A stretch of DNA of 64,000 nucleotides from Deltaproteobacteria bacterium (GCA_019309115.1 JAFDGW010000009.1:28669-92668); one strand, 5' to 3'; counted from the stretch's first letter, positions 16,310-26,618 are shown. The notes: a model not told the origin generated them from the letters alone. Program-made: numbers and translations.

Positions 16310-17779
16310 CTACTCCCGAAAAAGCCCGGCTATGGTTTTTTGCACCTCATCAACAGTGGTAGTATTGACCTCAGCATCGAGTGCGATTCGGCCTTCAAAG
16401 AAGGCCGTTATTCTGTGAGATACCGCAAATACCTCGTCTAGATCTCTCGACGAAAATACTATGGCCGTACCTTTTTGAGCCAAATTCTGAAGGTATTTCC
16501 ATATCCATGTAGCCGATTCCACATCCAGCCCCCTTGTTGGGTCCTCAAGGAGAAGAAGCCGGGGATTTGCGGGAAGAAGCGACAGAAGAAGCCTTTGCTG
16601 ATTTCCTCCAGAAAGCCCAGCCGCTTTTGATACAACTTGCCCCTTAATGGAAAAAGTTTCCATCCTTTCCCGGGCAAGTTCCTCTATGGTTTTCCAAGGA
16701 ATGAGCCACGAACTTCCTCCAAAAGCAATAGCATAATGGTCCATTAAGCTCAAATCCGGGAATAATCCTTCCGCCAGTCTGTCGTTGGGAACAAAATAAA
16801 TACCACGGTTCTTGAAATAACTCCGTTTTCGCCCGGTTACTTTCTCACGGTCTAGATAAAGATCTCCCTCGTGTGGAGTGGCAATACCGGCTGCGACCCT
16901 CAAAAACGTCTCCTGACCGCTCCCTTCCAACCCCGCTACTCCCACTATCTCTCCTTGGCGCACCCTGAATGAACACCTGATCATGGTCGTCTTTTTCCAG
17001 CTCGCCGAAACCCGGTCCATCCACAGGACAGTCGCGCCCTTTTCGAGGATGCAACGCGACACTGGAGGTGGAATCTGTCCGAACATGTATTCAAGAAGTT
17101 CTGCTTTGCTGAAGGGAGCCGCCACATGACCTACGCACTTTCCCTGCCTTAATATGTATACTTCCGAGCACAGATTTACGACATCCTCGAGTTTGTGGGA
17201 AACGAGTACAATTGTCCTTCCCGAAGATGCTAATTGCCTTAGAGCGTCAAAAAGTATTTCCTTTTGCCTGATGGAAATCCCCGTGGTGGGTTCATCAAGA
17301 ATGATAAATTGTGCTCCTGCCGCAACCAGGCGCATGATCTCGAGTTGCTGTCTTTCGCCAACGGTAAGATACTCCACCGGGATTTCGGGACGTATGGAAA
17401 AATGGAAACGCCGGGTGAGTTCCTCAAAGAGTTTCACGAAATGTTTGCTGGGCAAACAAATTGGAGTTTCAGGTAGGCCAATGGTAAAGCTTTCAATGGC
17501 CGTAAGGGCCGGAAAGTCCAGTGGATCCTGATAGAGCATTCCAATGCCGTATTTGAGTGCTTCGCCTGGCGAGGAATAATCGACGGGGGCGCCGTTGATA
17601 AGGATTTGACCATCTGAGCGGGGCGTGTACCCTGCTAGAATCTTCATCAGGGTACTTTTCCCTGCACCGTTTTCTCCCAGGATTCCGTGAATTGTTCCTT
17701 CTCTAAAGGTTACACTTATTCCCCTGTTGGCGTGGACCGGCCCGTAAAACTTGTGAATGTTTCTAAGAATAACGTTCAT
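16310..17779 (-). CDS. ABC transporter ATP-binding protein with two nucleotide-binding domains
   Basis: A 489-residue fused ATPase of the sugar/nucleoside type (RbsA/YufO). The first domain has Walker A GENGAGKST near 36-44, signature LTVGERQQLEIM near 143 and Walker B FIILDEPTTG. The second has a degenerate Walker A (GLEGSGQET), signature LSGGNQQRLLLSLL and LLLEDPTRGLDVESA. That asymmetry is normal for this group: one catalytic and one weak site. Start ATG 17779 lies 5 nt after the binding-protein stop. Confidence 0.93.
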   Translation of the reverse strand: MNVILRNIHKFYGPVHANRGISVTFREGTIHGILGENGAGKSTLMKILAGYTPRSDGQILINGAPVDYSSPGEALKYGIGMLYQDPLDFPALTAIESFTIGLPETPICLPSKHFVKLFEELTRRFHFSIRPEIPVEYLTVGERQQLEIMRLVAAGAQFIILDEPTTGISIRQKEILFDALRQLASSGRTIVLVSHKLEDVVNLCSEVYILRQGKCVGHVAAPFSKAELLEYMFGQIPPPVSRCILEKGATVLWMDRVSASWKKTTMIRCSFRVRQGEIVGVAGLEGSGQETFLRVAAGIATPHEGDLYLDREKVTGRKRSYFKNRGIYFVPNDRLAEGLFPDLSLMDHYAIAFGGSSWLIPWKTIEELARERMETFSIKGQVVSKAAGLSGGNQQRLLLSLLPANPRLLLLEDPTRGLDVESATWIWKYLQNLAQKGTAIVFSSRDLDEVFAVSHRITAFFEGRIALDAEVNTTTVDEVQKTIAGLFRE

Positions 17780-17784
17780 TGTGC

Positions 17785-18969
17785 CTACTTTGCACTGCTG
17801 GGGCCTATCATACCCTGAAGAAGTTGTTTCATGTACCAGATTTGTTCATCTGTAGCTTGCTCGCCTTTTCTTAGAAAAACAGACCCGTCTTGGTAATACA
17901 GGGGTCCGGTGAAAAGATTCAGGGAGCCCGAAGCCATTTGCTTGATGAAGTCATCCATGGCCGCTCTAACTTCAGGAGACATAGCCGGACCGGGTAGAAA
18001 ACCCACAGAGCTGGTGTCCGGGTCGTTAATATCTGTCCAGTCCGGGCCTAGCCACAGCCATTCCCTCTTCCACTGACCCGACTGGGCGGCCTTGATGAAA
18101 TGCATGTACCCCGGCTTCCAGTTAAAATACGGGGTACCGAGACAGGCTTCGGGAGCTTCATTGCAGGCATTGCGATAGTCATAAGGGATTGCCCACACTT
18201 CTTGGCCCTGTTTGCGCTTTTGGGCTGCAACCGTAAGGGCTTCCGTTGTATCTATGCCGGAGATAACCACGTCAAAGCCGGAGTTAAAGAAGTTTTGCGT
18301 TACTTGAGTCGGATCGGCTGTTACACCCGGGATATTGAACCAGAAACCTATCCAGGAAACTTGAAATACCAGGTCTTTCGGATTCTTTTTCCGTACCTTT
18401 TCCCATGCATATCTGGCACCGAGATAGGATGATACGGCGAGCCTTCTTGTTTCGTCGTTAATCAGAGGGCCAAGATAACCGATCTTTCCGGTGCGGGACG
18501 TCATGGCCGCAACAAAACCGGCGATCATTTTCCCGTATTCCATGCGTCCCATGAGATTAGACAGATTCTCCGGGCCCTTGCCCGTGAGAGCATCGTCTCC
18601 AGAAATATGCACAAAATAGACTTTAAGGTGCTGACGCGCCGCCTCTCTTATTCCATCCTTCATGTCATCGGAGTTGGCAACGATTAGTTTTGCTCCTCGT
18701 GATACAAGCTCGTCCACAAGCTGCGGAACGGTTACACCGGGCCTGTCTGCTGGATTGACCTTATCTATGTACAAAAAGCGAACTCCGAGTTCCTTTTCCA
18801 CCGCCTTGGCAGCTTCAAAGTGAGCCTGGCTCCAGCCATGGTCGTTATAAGGACCAACAAGCAGAAGTCCAAACGTAAATGGCTCTTCAGCAGCCCTGAT
18901 GGCCTCTGACGGCAACAACAGAGCATAAAAAAACCCAACGAGAAAAATCATGGACGTAAGCTTCTTCAT
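17785..18969 (-). CDS. BMP-family substrate-binding protein (PnrA/Med-like)
   Basis: The 394-residue precursor has a signal peptide (MKKLTSMIFLVGFFYALLLPS, cleavage after residue about 26) and the BMP fold typical of purine-nucleoside binding proteins: FGLLLVGPYNDHGWSQAHFEAA, IGYLGPLINDETRRLA and DVVISGIDTTEA. Start ATG 18969 follows GGAGGAGG; an upstream in-frame start at 18987 would sit on the ribosome-binding site. It is the first gene of a four-gene importer operon. Members of the family bind nucleosides, riboflavin or autoinducer-like ligands; the ligand here is unknown. Confidence 0.9.
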   Translation of the reverse strand: MKKLTSMIFLVGFFYALLLPSEAIRAAEEPFTFGLLLVGPYNDHGWSQAHFEAAKAVEKELGVRFLYIDKVNPADRPGVTVPQLVDELVSRGAKLIVANSDDMKDGIREAARQHLKVYFVHISGDDALTGKGPENLSNLMGRMEYGKMIAGFVAAMTSRTGKIGYLGPLINDETRRLAVSSYLGARYAWEKVRKKNPKDLVFQVSWIGFWFNIPGVTADPTQVTQNFFNSGFDVVISGIDTTEALTVAAQKRKQGQEVWAIPYDYRNACNEAPEACLGTPYFNWKPGYMHFIKAAQSGQWKREWLWLGPDWTDINDPDTSSVGFLPGPAMSPEVRAAMDDFIKQMASGSLNLFTGPLYYQDGSVFLRKGEQATDEQIWYMKQLLQGMIGPSSAK

Positions 18970-19011
18970 GACTGCCTCCTCCACCAATCGCCCTTGTGTA
19001 GTTCTTCATAC

Positions 19012-19040
19012 ACATTAAGAACATATAATTGTTCTCACAA
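19012..19040 (-). promoter_or_regulatory. Predicted promoter of the BMP transporter operon with a dyad in the spacer
   Basis: On the minus strand TTGTGA (19035-19040) is separated by 17 nt from TAATGT (19012-19017). The spacer contains the inverted repeat GAAC-N8-GTTC (19019-19034), a possible operator. The remaining sequence up to the chemoreceptor start at 19355 shows no gene. Confidence 0.5.
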
Positions 19041-19354
19041 GACACAGACCCAAGAAGATCAAAACTCTAAAAACGCCCGATGGTCCCCGTATTTCTTGCA
19101 AAAACTGGGCAGCCTGTATTAAAAACATATTTGTGAAAAAACAAACAAAAAGAGGCCATTCAGTAAAAAAGATACCAGTTAGCTAGAAGATGCGCAAGGA
19201 ATTGAAGAAGTTGCTGTTGTCTGGTGTGAACGAAGGAGAATCTCTTTAAGTGTGATCACTGTTGGTAGATGCTGTGACAGACTCTGCAGAGGGGTCTATT
19301 TATGAATCTTGCTAGCAATCAGAGACAAAAACTCAAATCACGGGGGGAAAGAAG

Positions 19355-22042
19355 ATGCGCAACATCAGTCTGACGGTGAGACTTATCCTGGCTTTTATCC
19401 TCGTTGGGTTGACACCGATGCTCATTATGGGTTTTCTCGCGAGTCAAAAAGCCACAAAGGCTCTCCAAGAAAGGAGCGTGAATCAATTGATATCCCTTCG
19501 GGATATGAAAAAAACCCAAATAGAGAGATTTTTTCAGGAAAGAGAGGGAGACATAAAGGTCCTTGCGGAAACCGTATCAGGTTTCAGACAACAAAAACTT
19601 AGATCTTTACAGGACGACATAGAATTAAAAAGATTTCAAGTAGAAAAACTCTTTGATAGAATATTAGGAGATATAGTTGCGCTATCTCATAACTTAAACG
19701 TTCAAAGGTTCGTCAGAGAATTGCAAACCTATCATGATCTTCTGGGATTTGGAGACAAAGAAACTTTTGATATTTCTCAGGACATAATCGGGTACCGTGA
19801 AATCGTTAGAAAATACGAAAAATCACTCAAAACCTATACACAAACCCACGGTTACCAGGACCTTTTCATAATTTGCCCCAAACACGGTCATGTAATGTAC
19901 TCCGTGGCCGAAAAACCCGACTTAGGCACAAACCTGGCCTATGGGCCCTATAAAAACGAAGGCCTTGCCAAGCTGTGGAAGAAAGTTATGAAAACCAAGA
20001 CTGTGGTAATAGAAGATTTTACCCCCTACTCCCCCCGTCAAGGACAGCAAGTGGCCTTCATCGGAGCACCTGTGTTTGATAAAAGACACACTCTCATCGG
20101 TGTCATTGCACTCCAAATTTCAGTTGCGCCCATAAACGACATACTCCAGAAACGAGCAGGACTTGGGAAAACTGGAGAAACCTTTCTGGTCGCCGAACAC
20201 GATGGTAAAATTGAATACAGAAGCGACCAAACATTGCGAGGCGGAAAGGTCGGCAAACTTGTCAAAGAACGCCATGTGCGAAATCTTTTCTCAAAGGCAA
20301 CTGAAACCGAAATTTCCGTTGATGCAAATAATTCGGGAGAGTTAGAAGTTGTTATTTGTAGGCGCCTCAAAGTTGCAGGACTTAACTGGAAAATCTTCTC
20401 AATCATGTCTTACGAAGAATTTATGACAGTAGAACTTGAGGATAAAAAGGAAGATTTTTACTCATATTATGCAAAGCAATACGGTTATCACGATCTTTTT
20501 TTGATTCATCCAGACGGAACCGTATTCTACACTGTAGCACATAATCCTGATTACAAAACCAACATAATAAAAGGCAAATACTCGAACACCAACCTGGGTA
20601 AACTTATAAACCAAGTTATCAGTTCAAGATCCTTTGGATTCGCCGATTTTGAAGCTTACGCTCCAAGCAATAATGAACCCGCTTCGTTCATAGCATTGCC
20701 CCTTGTAGAAAACAACAACGTTGTTATGGTTATCGCCCTGCGTATTCCCCTGGAGGGCATTAACAGAATCATGCAGCTTCGTTCCGGCATGGGGAAAACC
20801 GGAGAAGCTTATCTTGTCGGTCCTGATAAGTTTATGAGATCGGATTCTTATCTGGATCCGATCAATCATTCCGTGAAAGCGTCTTTCGCGAGTCCGGAAA
20901 AAGGACAGGTTAATACTGAAGCAGTCAGGGAAGCGCTATCAGGGAAATCGGGCTGCAAGGTTATACTTGATTACAGGGGCCAGCCTGTTCTATCTGCATA
21001 TACTCAGGTAAAGGTTGGACAGACCACCTGGGCGCTGTTGGCAGAAATAGACAAAGCCGAAGCTTTTGCCGCTGTTAAGAGGTTGAAACAGATCAGTTTA
21101 ATTGTAATGGCCATCGGGCTTTTGTTAGTAATAGGCACGGCCATTTTGCTCTCCAGGAGCATAGTCAAACCTTTGAGTACAATAGCGAATAATCTGGAAG
21201 AAAGTGCCGAGCAGGTTACGGGCGCTTCTGGCGAGGTTTCCAGTATGAGCCAGCAACTCGCCGAAGGAGCATCAGAACAGGCAGCCTCCATTGAAGAGAT
21301 ATCTTCTTCCGTCGAGGAAATGGCATCCATGACCCGGCAAAATGCGGAAAACGCATTAGAAGCTGACGGTTTAATGAAAGAAGTTGTACAAACAGCTGAA
21401 GATGCAAAAGACGCGATGAACCGACTGCTAGCATCAATGCAAGCAATCACGAAATCAAGCGAAGAAACGCAGAAAATTATTAAAGTTATAGATGAAATAG
21501 CTTTTCAAACTAATCTTCTCGCACTTAACGCAGCGGTAGAAGCGGCGCGCGCTGGCGAAGCAGGGACGGGTTTTGCCGTAGTGGCAGACGAAGTAAGGAG
21601 CCTTGCGATGAGAGCGACCGAAGCAGCCAAAAATACGGCTGACTTAATACACCATACGACAAAACAGGTGCAGGAAGGCTCCGAACTGACTCAAGCAACA
21701 GACGATGCATTTTCCAAAGTGCACAGCAATTTAACAAAAGTGGTTGAACTGGTTAACGAAATTGCCGCTGCGTCACGTGAGCAGGCGGAAGGCATAGATC
21801 AGATAAGCAAAGCCACAGGTGAAATGGATAAGACCGTTCAGCAAACGGCTGCAAACGCCGAAGAATTCGCATCCGTGGCTGAGGAACTCAACGCACAGGC
21901 TGTGCAATTAAGACATCTCGTTAATAATCTGACGAATGTTATTGGTGGAAGCATAAATGAGCAAAAAGCTCTTTCAACTGGCGATACTGATAGAAAAGCG
22001 CTACCGTTGCAGCCACGGAAGGCTATATCGACCAGCGATTAG
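19355..22042 (+). CDS. Methyl-accepting chemotaxis protein with a duplicated sensor module
   Basis: An 895-residue transmembrane chemoreceptor. TM1 is at about 9-29, TM2 at about 580-600, then a HAMP-like linker and a cytoplasmic signalling domain whose hairpin tip reads [19 protein letters not shown] near 712-730. The periplasmic part is unusually large and contains two related copies of a sensor unit: [13 protein letters not shown] (about 163) and [12 protein letters not shown] (about 375), each followed by PxxxTN, an AxF(I)GAP/IALP strand and a GxGKTGExxLV motif. No CheR-docking pentapeptide is present. GGGGGGAAAG precedes the ATG. It is divergent from the BMP importer, so it might sense a transported compound. 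Confidence 0.93.
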   Translation: MRNISLTVRLILAFILVGLTPMLIMGFLASQKATKALQERSVNQLISLRDMKKTQIERFFQEREGDIKVLAETVSGFRQQKLRSLQDDIELKRFQVEKLFDRILGDIVALSHNLNVQRFVRELQTYHDLLGFGDKETFDISQDIIGYREIVRKYEKSLKTYTQTHGYQDLFIICPKHGHVMYSVAEKPDLGTNLAYGPYKNEGLAKLWKKVMKTKTVVIEDFTPYSPRQGQQVAFIGAPVFDKRHTLIGVIALQISVAPINDILQKRAGLGKTGETFLVAEHDGKIEYRSDQTLRGGKVGKLVKERHVRNLFSKATETEISVDANNSGELEVVICRRLKVAGLNWKIFSIMSYEEFMTVELEDKKEDFYSYYAKQYGYHDLFLIHPDGTVFYTVAHNPDYKTNIIKGKYSNTNLGKLINQVISSRSFGFADFEAYAPSNNEPASFIALPLVENNNVVMVIALRIPLEGINRIMQLRSGMGKTGEAYLVGPDKFMRSDSYLDPINHSVKASFASPEKGQVNTEAVREALSGKSGCKVILDYRGQPVLSAYTQVKVGQTTWALLAEIDKAEAFAAVKRLKQISLIVMAIGLLLVIGTAILLSRSIVKPLSTIANNLEESAEQVTGASGEVSSMSQQLAEGASEQAASIEEISSSVEEMASMTRQNAENALEADGLMKEVVQTAEDAKDAMNRLLASMQAITKSSEETQKIIKVIDEIAFQTNLLALNAAVEAARAGEAGTGFAVVADEVRSLAMRATEAAKNTADLIHHTTKQVQEGSELTQATDDAFSKVHSNLTKVVELVNEIAAASREQAEGIDQISKATGEMDKTVQQTAANAEEFASVAEELNAQAVQLRHLVNNLTNVIGGSINEQKALSTGDTDRKALPLQPRKAISTSD

Positions 22043-22083
22043 ATTTTAATCTGTCGAAACTTCTATTTGTGTTGTACCTCTGA

Positions 22084-22123
22084 AGCCCGAATGCACCAAA
22101 GTAAGGTGTGTTCGGGCTTTTTC
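22084..22123 (+). terminator. Rho-independent terminator of the chemoreceptor gene
   Basis: AGCCCGAA-x-GCACC pairs with GGTGT-x-TTCGGGCT (loop AAAGTAA), followed by TTTTTC, 42 nt after the stop codon. Confidence 0.85.
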
Positions 22124-22236
22124 TCCATGGAGATGTAAATATTCCGTCTTTGCCTGAGGGTACTCGGAAAATCGTCATTTGCCCCAGGTTTGGTGTGAAG
22201 CTGCACAAAGTATCAGCTAAACGTAAATACGGATCT

Positions 22237-22520
22237 GTCAACTACTCCTCATTGAAATGAGGAGCTTCCCGTTTCAACGAGTGTATCAACACTCCACGGG
22301 CGTAAGTTCGGGTCGTTCCAACCCTACTGCTCATATGGTGAGCAACCCCCTGCTATTACGGCTTAGCTATCGCCGGTTATTTGTCTTTCCCATGTGGGTA
22401 ATATACCACAGATTAGCGATAAGATAATAATATACCGCTGATTCTACGTCTACGCATAGTCAAAACAACGGCTTACGCCGTGCGCTCCTTTGAAAAGAAG
22501 AGGATTAGCGCAAAATTCAT
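22237..22520 (-). mobile_element. IS200/IS605-type right-end / omega-RNA-like element without a protein gene
   Basis: Read on the minus strand the segment ends in GAAGCTCCTCAT-TTCA-ATGAGGAG then TAGTTGAC at 22237, the characteristic hairpin-plus-tail of IS200/IS605 OrfB (TnpB) right ends. Inside are nested stems: CCCGT/ACGGG (22268-22272 with 22296-22300) enclosing GAGTGT-ATCA-ACACTC (22279-22294), and further upstream TGTGG-N8-CCACA and a conserved-looking stretch CCGGCGATAGCTAAGCCG. I recall this pattern from TnpB/IscB guide-RNA (omega-RNA, HEARO-like) elements. No tnpB, iscB or tnpA frame is present, so it is a relic or non-autonomous copy. The left boundary is uncertain. Confidence 0.55.
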
Positions 22521-22642
22521 CCTAAAAAAGCTATTTTTCGAACAGCCCCTGTCTTTACCTTGACAAACATTGCTTTCTCAGACAACTTCACACAAAAAGT
22601 AGCAACATGGTGAGACCGTTCCATTTTTTACGGAGGGAAACA

Positions 22643-23182
22643 ATGGAACTCAAAAAAGCAATTATGGAGCGAAGGAGTATTAGAAATTTTGAAGACAAAC
22701 CTGTAACCGACGACCAGATAGCCGAAATGCTCGAAGCGGTGAAGTGGGCCCAATCCTGGGCCAATACTCAGTGCTGGGAAGTAATAGTTGTGAAAGATCC
22801 CGCCACCAAGGAAAAACTACAGGCTACATTGGCAAAGGGTAATCCGGCCACCAAGTCAATGAAGCAAGCACCGGTGATTTTTGTTATCTGCGGAAAATTA
22901 AAGGCAGCGGGGTATTATAAGGGCCAGGTTACAACCAAATTCGGCGATTGGTTCATGTTCGATCTGGGAATTGCTACCCAGAACCTCTGTTTGAGAGCAC
23001 ACGACCTTGGCCTAGGGGCTGTAGTAGTTGGGCTCTTTGATCACGACAAAGTTAAAGAAATACTTGGTATTCCTGACGGTTATGAAGTGGTAGTAATGGT
23101 GCCGACCGGTTACCCCGCCAAGGTTCCTTCTGCGCCAAAGAGGCGGGAAATCTCTGAGTTTACCCATTACGATAAATTCTAA
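22643..23182 (+). CDS. Nitroreductase-family FMN oxidoreductase
   Basis: A 179-residue nitroreductase fold protein. The N-terminal FMN-binding signature is [16 protein letters not shown] (6-21), and the C-terminal part has [20 protein letters not shown] and VPTGYPA-like motif. Start ATG 22643 follows CGGAGGG; the longer frame to 22607 is unsupported. Anaerobes carry many such flavoproteins reducing quinones, nitro compounds or serving in ferredoxin-coupled steps; no specific substrate can be named. It is monocistronic, with its own terminator. Confidence 0.88.
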   Translation: MELKKAIMERRSIRNFEDKPVTDDQIAEMLEAVKWAQSWANTQCWEVIVVKDPATKEKLQATLAKGNPATKSMKQAPVIFVICGKLKAAGYYKGQVTTKFGDWFMFDLGIATQNLCLRAHDLGLGAVVVGLFDHDKVKEILGIPDGYEVVVMVPTGYPAKVPSAPKRREISEFTHYDKF

Positions 23183-23196
23183 ACGCCATGATGAAA

Positions 23197-23237
23197 AGCC
23201 CGCGGAGGACAAATCTCTTACCCCGCGGGCTCTTTTT
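23197..23237 (+). terminator. Terminator after the nitroreductase gene
   Basis: AGCCCGCGG (23197-23205) pairs with CCGCGGGCT (23223-23231), followed by CTTTTTGTT. Confidence 0.85.
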
Positions 23238-23276
23238 GTTAAAATTTGTTTCCCCTCACCACAGGAGGATGGACAA

Positions 23277-24425
23277 TTACTTCATGTAATGCCGCGCTAT
23301 TATCAGGCGCTGAATCTCGCTCGTACCTTCGTAAATAGTCGTTACCCGGACATCACGATAAAAACGTTCAATTGGAAAATCCTTAGTGTAACCATAACCA
23401 CCGAGAATCTGCATAGCGTCATAACAGGCTTTATTAGCCGCTTCTGTCGCAAACAGTTTTGCCATTGAAGCTTCCTTCGCATACGGTTTCTTTTGATCCT
23501 TCAGGTACGCAGCTCTAAGCAAGAGCCATCTTGCCGCTTCAAGTCTGGTATAATTGTCCGCGATCATCCATTGAATAGCCTGATGTTGAATTATGGGCAC
23601 GTCAAACTGGATGCGTTCTTTTGCATACTGAGTGGCAAAATCCATCGCGGCAAGTCCTATGCCAAGAGCCATGGAACCTATGCCAATCCGCCCACCTGCA
23701 AGCTCCGAAACAGCAATCCGGTAACCCCTGTTGACTTCACCTAGAAGGTTTTCTTTTGGGACGCGACAATCTTCTAAAATCAATTCGTTTGTTGACGAGC
23801 CGATCTGTCCCATTTTCTTTTCGTCTTTACCCACGGTAAACCCAGGAAAATCAGGTTCCACAAGAAAGGCGCTGATACCTTTTCCCTTGGGCGCATCCTT
23901 GTCGGTAACGGCCCAAACCACGAATACTCCAGCATACTCAGCACTGCTTATGAATATTTTCTGCCCATTCAAAACCCAATGGTCTCCGTCAAGTACGGCG
24001 GTAGTGCGCATGGCCGCTGGATCAGAGCCTGCCCCCGGCTCGGTAAGGCCGAAGCTTCCGGCATAAAATGTGCCGTCGCAAAGGGGTGGGATATATTTTC
24101 TTTTTTGCTCTTCCGTACCCACAGCTTGAATAACTTCCGCCACCATGTTGGTTACGGAAGTAGTGACCGTCGTAGCGGCACACGCTTTACCCAACTCTGT
24201 CATGGCAAGGGAAAAGGCAACCGCTCCTGCGCCTGTTCCACCGTATTCCGGATCTATAGCAAGGCCGTTAAATCCAAGTTCGGCCAGTTTTTTCAGGTTT
24301 TTTTTCAGGATCTCCCGGTTTTTTGTTTCATCAAGCTCAGCCGCAACGGGCTCAAGTTCCTGTTTTGCAAAGCGCGCTGCTGTTTCCTGTATAATTTTTT
24401 GTTCTTCTGTAAGCTCAAGATTCAT
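23277..24425 (-). CDS. Acyl-CoA dehydrogenase (short-chain type)
   Basis: A 382-residue FAD enzyme oxidising acyl-CoA to enoyl-CoA. Signature 1 reads FGLTEPGAGSDPAAM near 131 and signature 2 QILGGYGYTKDFPIERFYRD near 341, followed by the catalytic Glu in VTTIYEGTSEIQ (GTSEIQ motif), as in butyryl-CoA dehydrogenases. It is the last gene of the thiolase-hydroxyacyl dehydrogenase-acyl-CoA dehydrogenase operon, 15 nt after the previous stop. Length is typical. No EtfAB gene is in the window; electrons would leave through EtfAB encoded elsewhere. Confidence 0.94.
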   Translation of the reverse strand: MNLELTEEQKIIQETAARFAKQELEPVAAELDETKNREILKKNLKKLAELGFNGLAIDPEYGGTGAGAVAFSLAMTELGKACAATTVTTSVTNMVAEVIQAVGTEEQKRKYIPPLCDGTFYAGSFGLTEPGAGSDPAAMRTTAVLDGDHWVLNGQKIFISSAEYAGVFVVWAVTDKDAPKGKGISAFLVEPDFPGFTVGKDEKKMGQIGSSTNELILEDCRVPKENLLGEVNRGYRIAVSELAGGRIGIGSMALGIGLAAMDFATQYAKERIQFDVPIIQHQAIQWMIADNYTRLEAARWLLLRAAYLKDQKKPYAKEASMAKLFATEAANKACYDAMQILGGYGYTKDFPIERFYRDVRVTTIYEGTSEIQRLIIARHYMK

Positions 24426-24440
24426 GACTTCCTCACTCCT

Positions 24441-25298
24441 TTAATATTCGTAAAAGCCCCTGCCAGTTTTCCGCCCCAGCCAACCTGCTTCAACATATCG
24501 TCTAAGGAGCGGGCATGGCCTGTACTTTGGGTCTTTAAATCCCTCGTAAAGTGTTTCCATGATGGCCAGGCAGGTATCAAGCCCGATTAAGTCGGCAAGG
24601 GCAAGAGGTCCCATGGGGTGGTTCATGCCGAGCTTCATAACCGTATCTATGGATTCTCTAGTACCAACTCCTTCGTAAAGGCAATATATAGCTTCATTTA
24701 TCATCGGCATCAGAATACGATTGGCAATGAATCCAGGATAATCACTGGCTTCAGCCGGAGTTTTTCCAAACTTAACGGCAAGATCCCAAGTAACCTGAAA
24801 GGTTTCATCGGACGTTGTAAGGGCTCTAATAACTTCCACTAGCTTCATAACCGGAACCGGATTCATGAAATGCATACCTATCACTTTGTCGGGGCGCTTT
24901 GTCTGAGCGGCTATTCTGCCAATCGGTATTGAAGATGTATTAGTGGCAAGAATAGCGTGCTCAGGACAGATTTCATCGATGTCTCGAAAAATCTGAAACT
25001 TGATTTCTTCATTTTCGGTAGCCGCTTCAACAACATAATCAGCACTGCCAAGATCCTTCAGGTCGGCACTCAACTGAATTCGCTCAAGCACCGCATCCTT
25101 CTCTTCAACGGTTAACCTACCCTTATCGACATTCCTAGAAAGGATCTTGCTTATATTCTGTAATCCCCTTTCAGCAAACTCCATCTTTATGTCATTTAAG
25201 ATGACTTTGAGACCGCTTACGGCAGCAACATAGGCAATTCCATGCCCCATTTGACCCGCACCAATAACTCCAAAAATCTTTACATCCTCCGCCTTCAT
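24441..25298 (-). CDS. hbd: 3-hydroxybutyryl-CoA dehydrogenase
   Basis: A 285-residue NAD(P)-dependent dehydrogenase. The Rossmann motif is GVIGAGQMGHGIA near 10-22; the catalytic His-Glu pair lies in VIGMHFMNPVPVMKLVEVI, and the C-terminal domain has NRILMPMINEAIY and GMNHPMGPLALADLIGLD. Start ATG 25298 is 7 nt after AAGGAGGT, while the upstream in-frame GTG overlaps that site. It acts between enoyl-CoA hydratase and thiolase. No crotonase gene is in this operon, so hydration must be encoded elsewhere. Confidence 0.95.
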   Translation of the reverse strand: MKAEDVKIFGVIGAGQMGHGIAYVAAVSGLKVILNDIKMEFAERGLQNISKILSRNVDKGRLTVEEKDAVLERIQLSADLKDLGSADYVVEAATENEEIKFQIFRDIDEICPEHAILATNTSSIPIGRIAAQTKRPDKVIGMHFMNPVPVMKLVEVIRALTTSDETFQVTWDLAVKFGKTPAEASDYPGFIANRILMPMINEAIYCLYEGVGTRESIDTVMKLGMNHPMGPLALADLIGLDTCLAIMETLYEGFKDPKYRPCPLLRRYVEAGWLGRKTGRGFYEY

Positions 25299-25325
25299 CC
25301 TGAACACCTCCTTACGGGTGATTTT

Positions 25326-26501
25326 CTACCTCTTCACCACCATAGCAACAGCTTCGCCACCTCCAAGACATAGCGAAGCAAGCCCGATTTTTTTATCCTG
25401 ACGGATCATTTCATAAAGAAGCGTAACCAAAACTCGAGCTCCACTTGCACCTATCGGATGACCAAGCGCTACACTCCCCCCGTTAACGTTAACTTTTGCA
25501 GGATCGAGCTTGAGTTCTCTTAGAACTGCAACAGTAGAACCACTAAAAGCCTCATTGATTTCGTAAAGATCCACGTCATCAAGACCAATTCCTTCTTTTT
25601 TCAAACATTTGGGAATGGCCAGGATTGGAGCCATAAGGACGTATTTCATATCAATTCCCGCGGCTGCCTGGGCACCAACAGTGGCCATTATCTTGCAGCC
25701 CAGTTCTTCTGCCTTCTCACGAGCCATAACCACAACAGCTGCTGCCCCGTCGCTTATTATGGATGCATTACCCGCGGTTGTTACCCCCCCTTCTTTGAAG
25801 GCGGGTTTCATTTTCGCGAGAACCTCATAAGGCGTGTCACGAGGACATTCATCCTGCTCAAACAAAATAGGATCACCCTTTCTTTGAGGTACTTCTACCG
25901 GAACGATTTCTTCTTTGAATTTTCCCTGACGAATTGCTTCCATAGCACGCCTGTAAGACTCCTCAGCATACCGATCCTGATCCTCGCGCGTAACGCCATA
26001 CTTCTCAGAACAAAGTTCATTCGAAATGCCCATGTGGAAGTCGTTAACGATATCCCAGAGCCCATCGTGTACCATGTGATCTATAAGTTTTCCGTTACCC
26101 ATACGATAGCCAAACCGAGCCCTCTCAAGATAGTAAGGAGCCATACTCATGTTTTCCATGCCCCCGGCAACTACCACATCAGCATCACCAACCTGAATTG
26201 CCTGAGCTGCCAGCATAACGGCCTTCAATCCAGAACCACAGACTTTATTCACAGTCAGACATTCCACTTCCCAAGGCATACCCGCCTTAACAGCCGCCTG
26301 CCTGGCCGGATTTTGACCATACCCACATGGAAGCACCTGTCCCATGATTACTTCATTAACATCCTCTTTTCGAATACTAGCCCGTTTTACAGCTTCCTCT
26401 ATTACAATAGCACCAAGTTGAGTAGCCCCAATTGTGGACAAACTGCCGTTGAACGCTCCCAATGGAGTCCTCACTGCACTCACAATTACAACTTCGCGCA
26501 T
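25326..26501 (-). CDS. Acetyl-CoA acetyltransferase (thiolase)
   Basis: A 391-residue thiolase that cleaves or forms acetoacetyl-CoA. The nucleophilic Cys is in VNKVCGSGLKAVML (about residue 88); the His is in GGSVALGHPIGASGAR and the second Cys in LCLGGGEAVA (the usual G-G-G-Q replaced by G-G-G-E). Start ATG 26501 has AAGGAGG 7 nt upstream; the open frame to 26588 is an unsupported extension. It heads the three-gene operon, which suggests use in butyrate or longer fatty-acid oxidation. Confidence 0.95.
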   Translation of the reverse strand: MREVVIVSAVRTPLGAFNGSLSTIGATQLGAIVIEEAVKRASIRKEDVNEVIMGQVLPCGYGQNPARQAAVKAGMPWEVECLTVNKVCGSGLKAVMLAAQAIQVGDADVVVAGGMENMSMAPYYLERARFGYRMGNGKLIDHMVHDGLWDIVNDFHMGISNELCSEKYGVTREDQDRYAEESYRRAMEAIRQGKFKEEIVPVEVPQRKGDPILFEQDECPRDTPYEVLAKMKPAFKEGGVTTAGNASIISDGAAAVVVMAREKAEELGCKIMATVGAQAAAGIDMKYVLMAPILAIPKCLKKEGIGLDDVDLYEINEAFSGSTVAVLRELKLDPAKVNVNGGSVALGHPIGASGARVLVTLLYEMIRQDKKIGLASLCLGGGEAVAMVVKR

Positions 26502-26618
26502 CAATATCCTCCTTACGAAAAATTTGCTTATCCACACTACAAGACAAAAAATCGATTTCTCTTTAACAGAAGTATTTATGAGTATCAAATGAATTTCATG
26601 AAAGCTTTACTCGCACGG

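Noticed and set aside
18970..19354. Purine or other riboswitch upstream of the BMP importer
   Set aside because: I searched the minus-strand leader for known aptamer cores and found none; only a promoter with a dyad.
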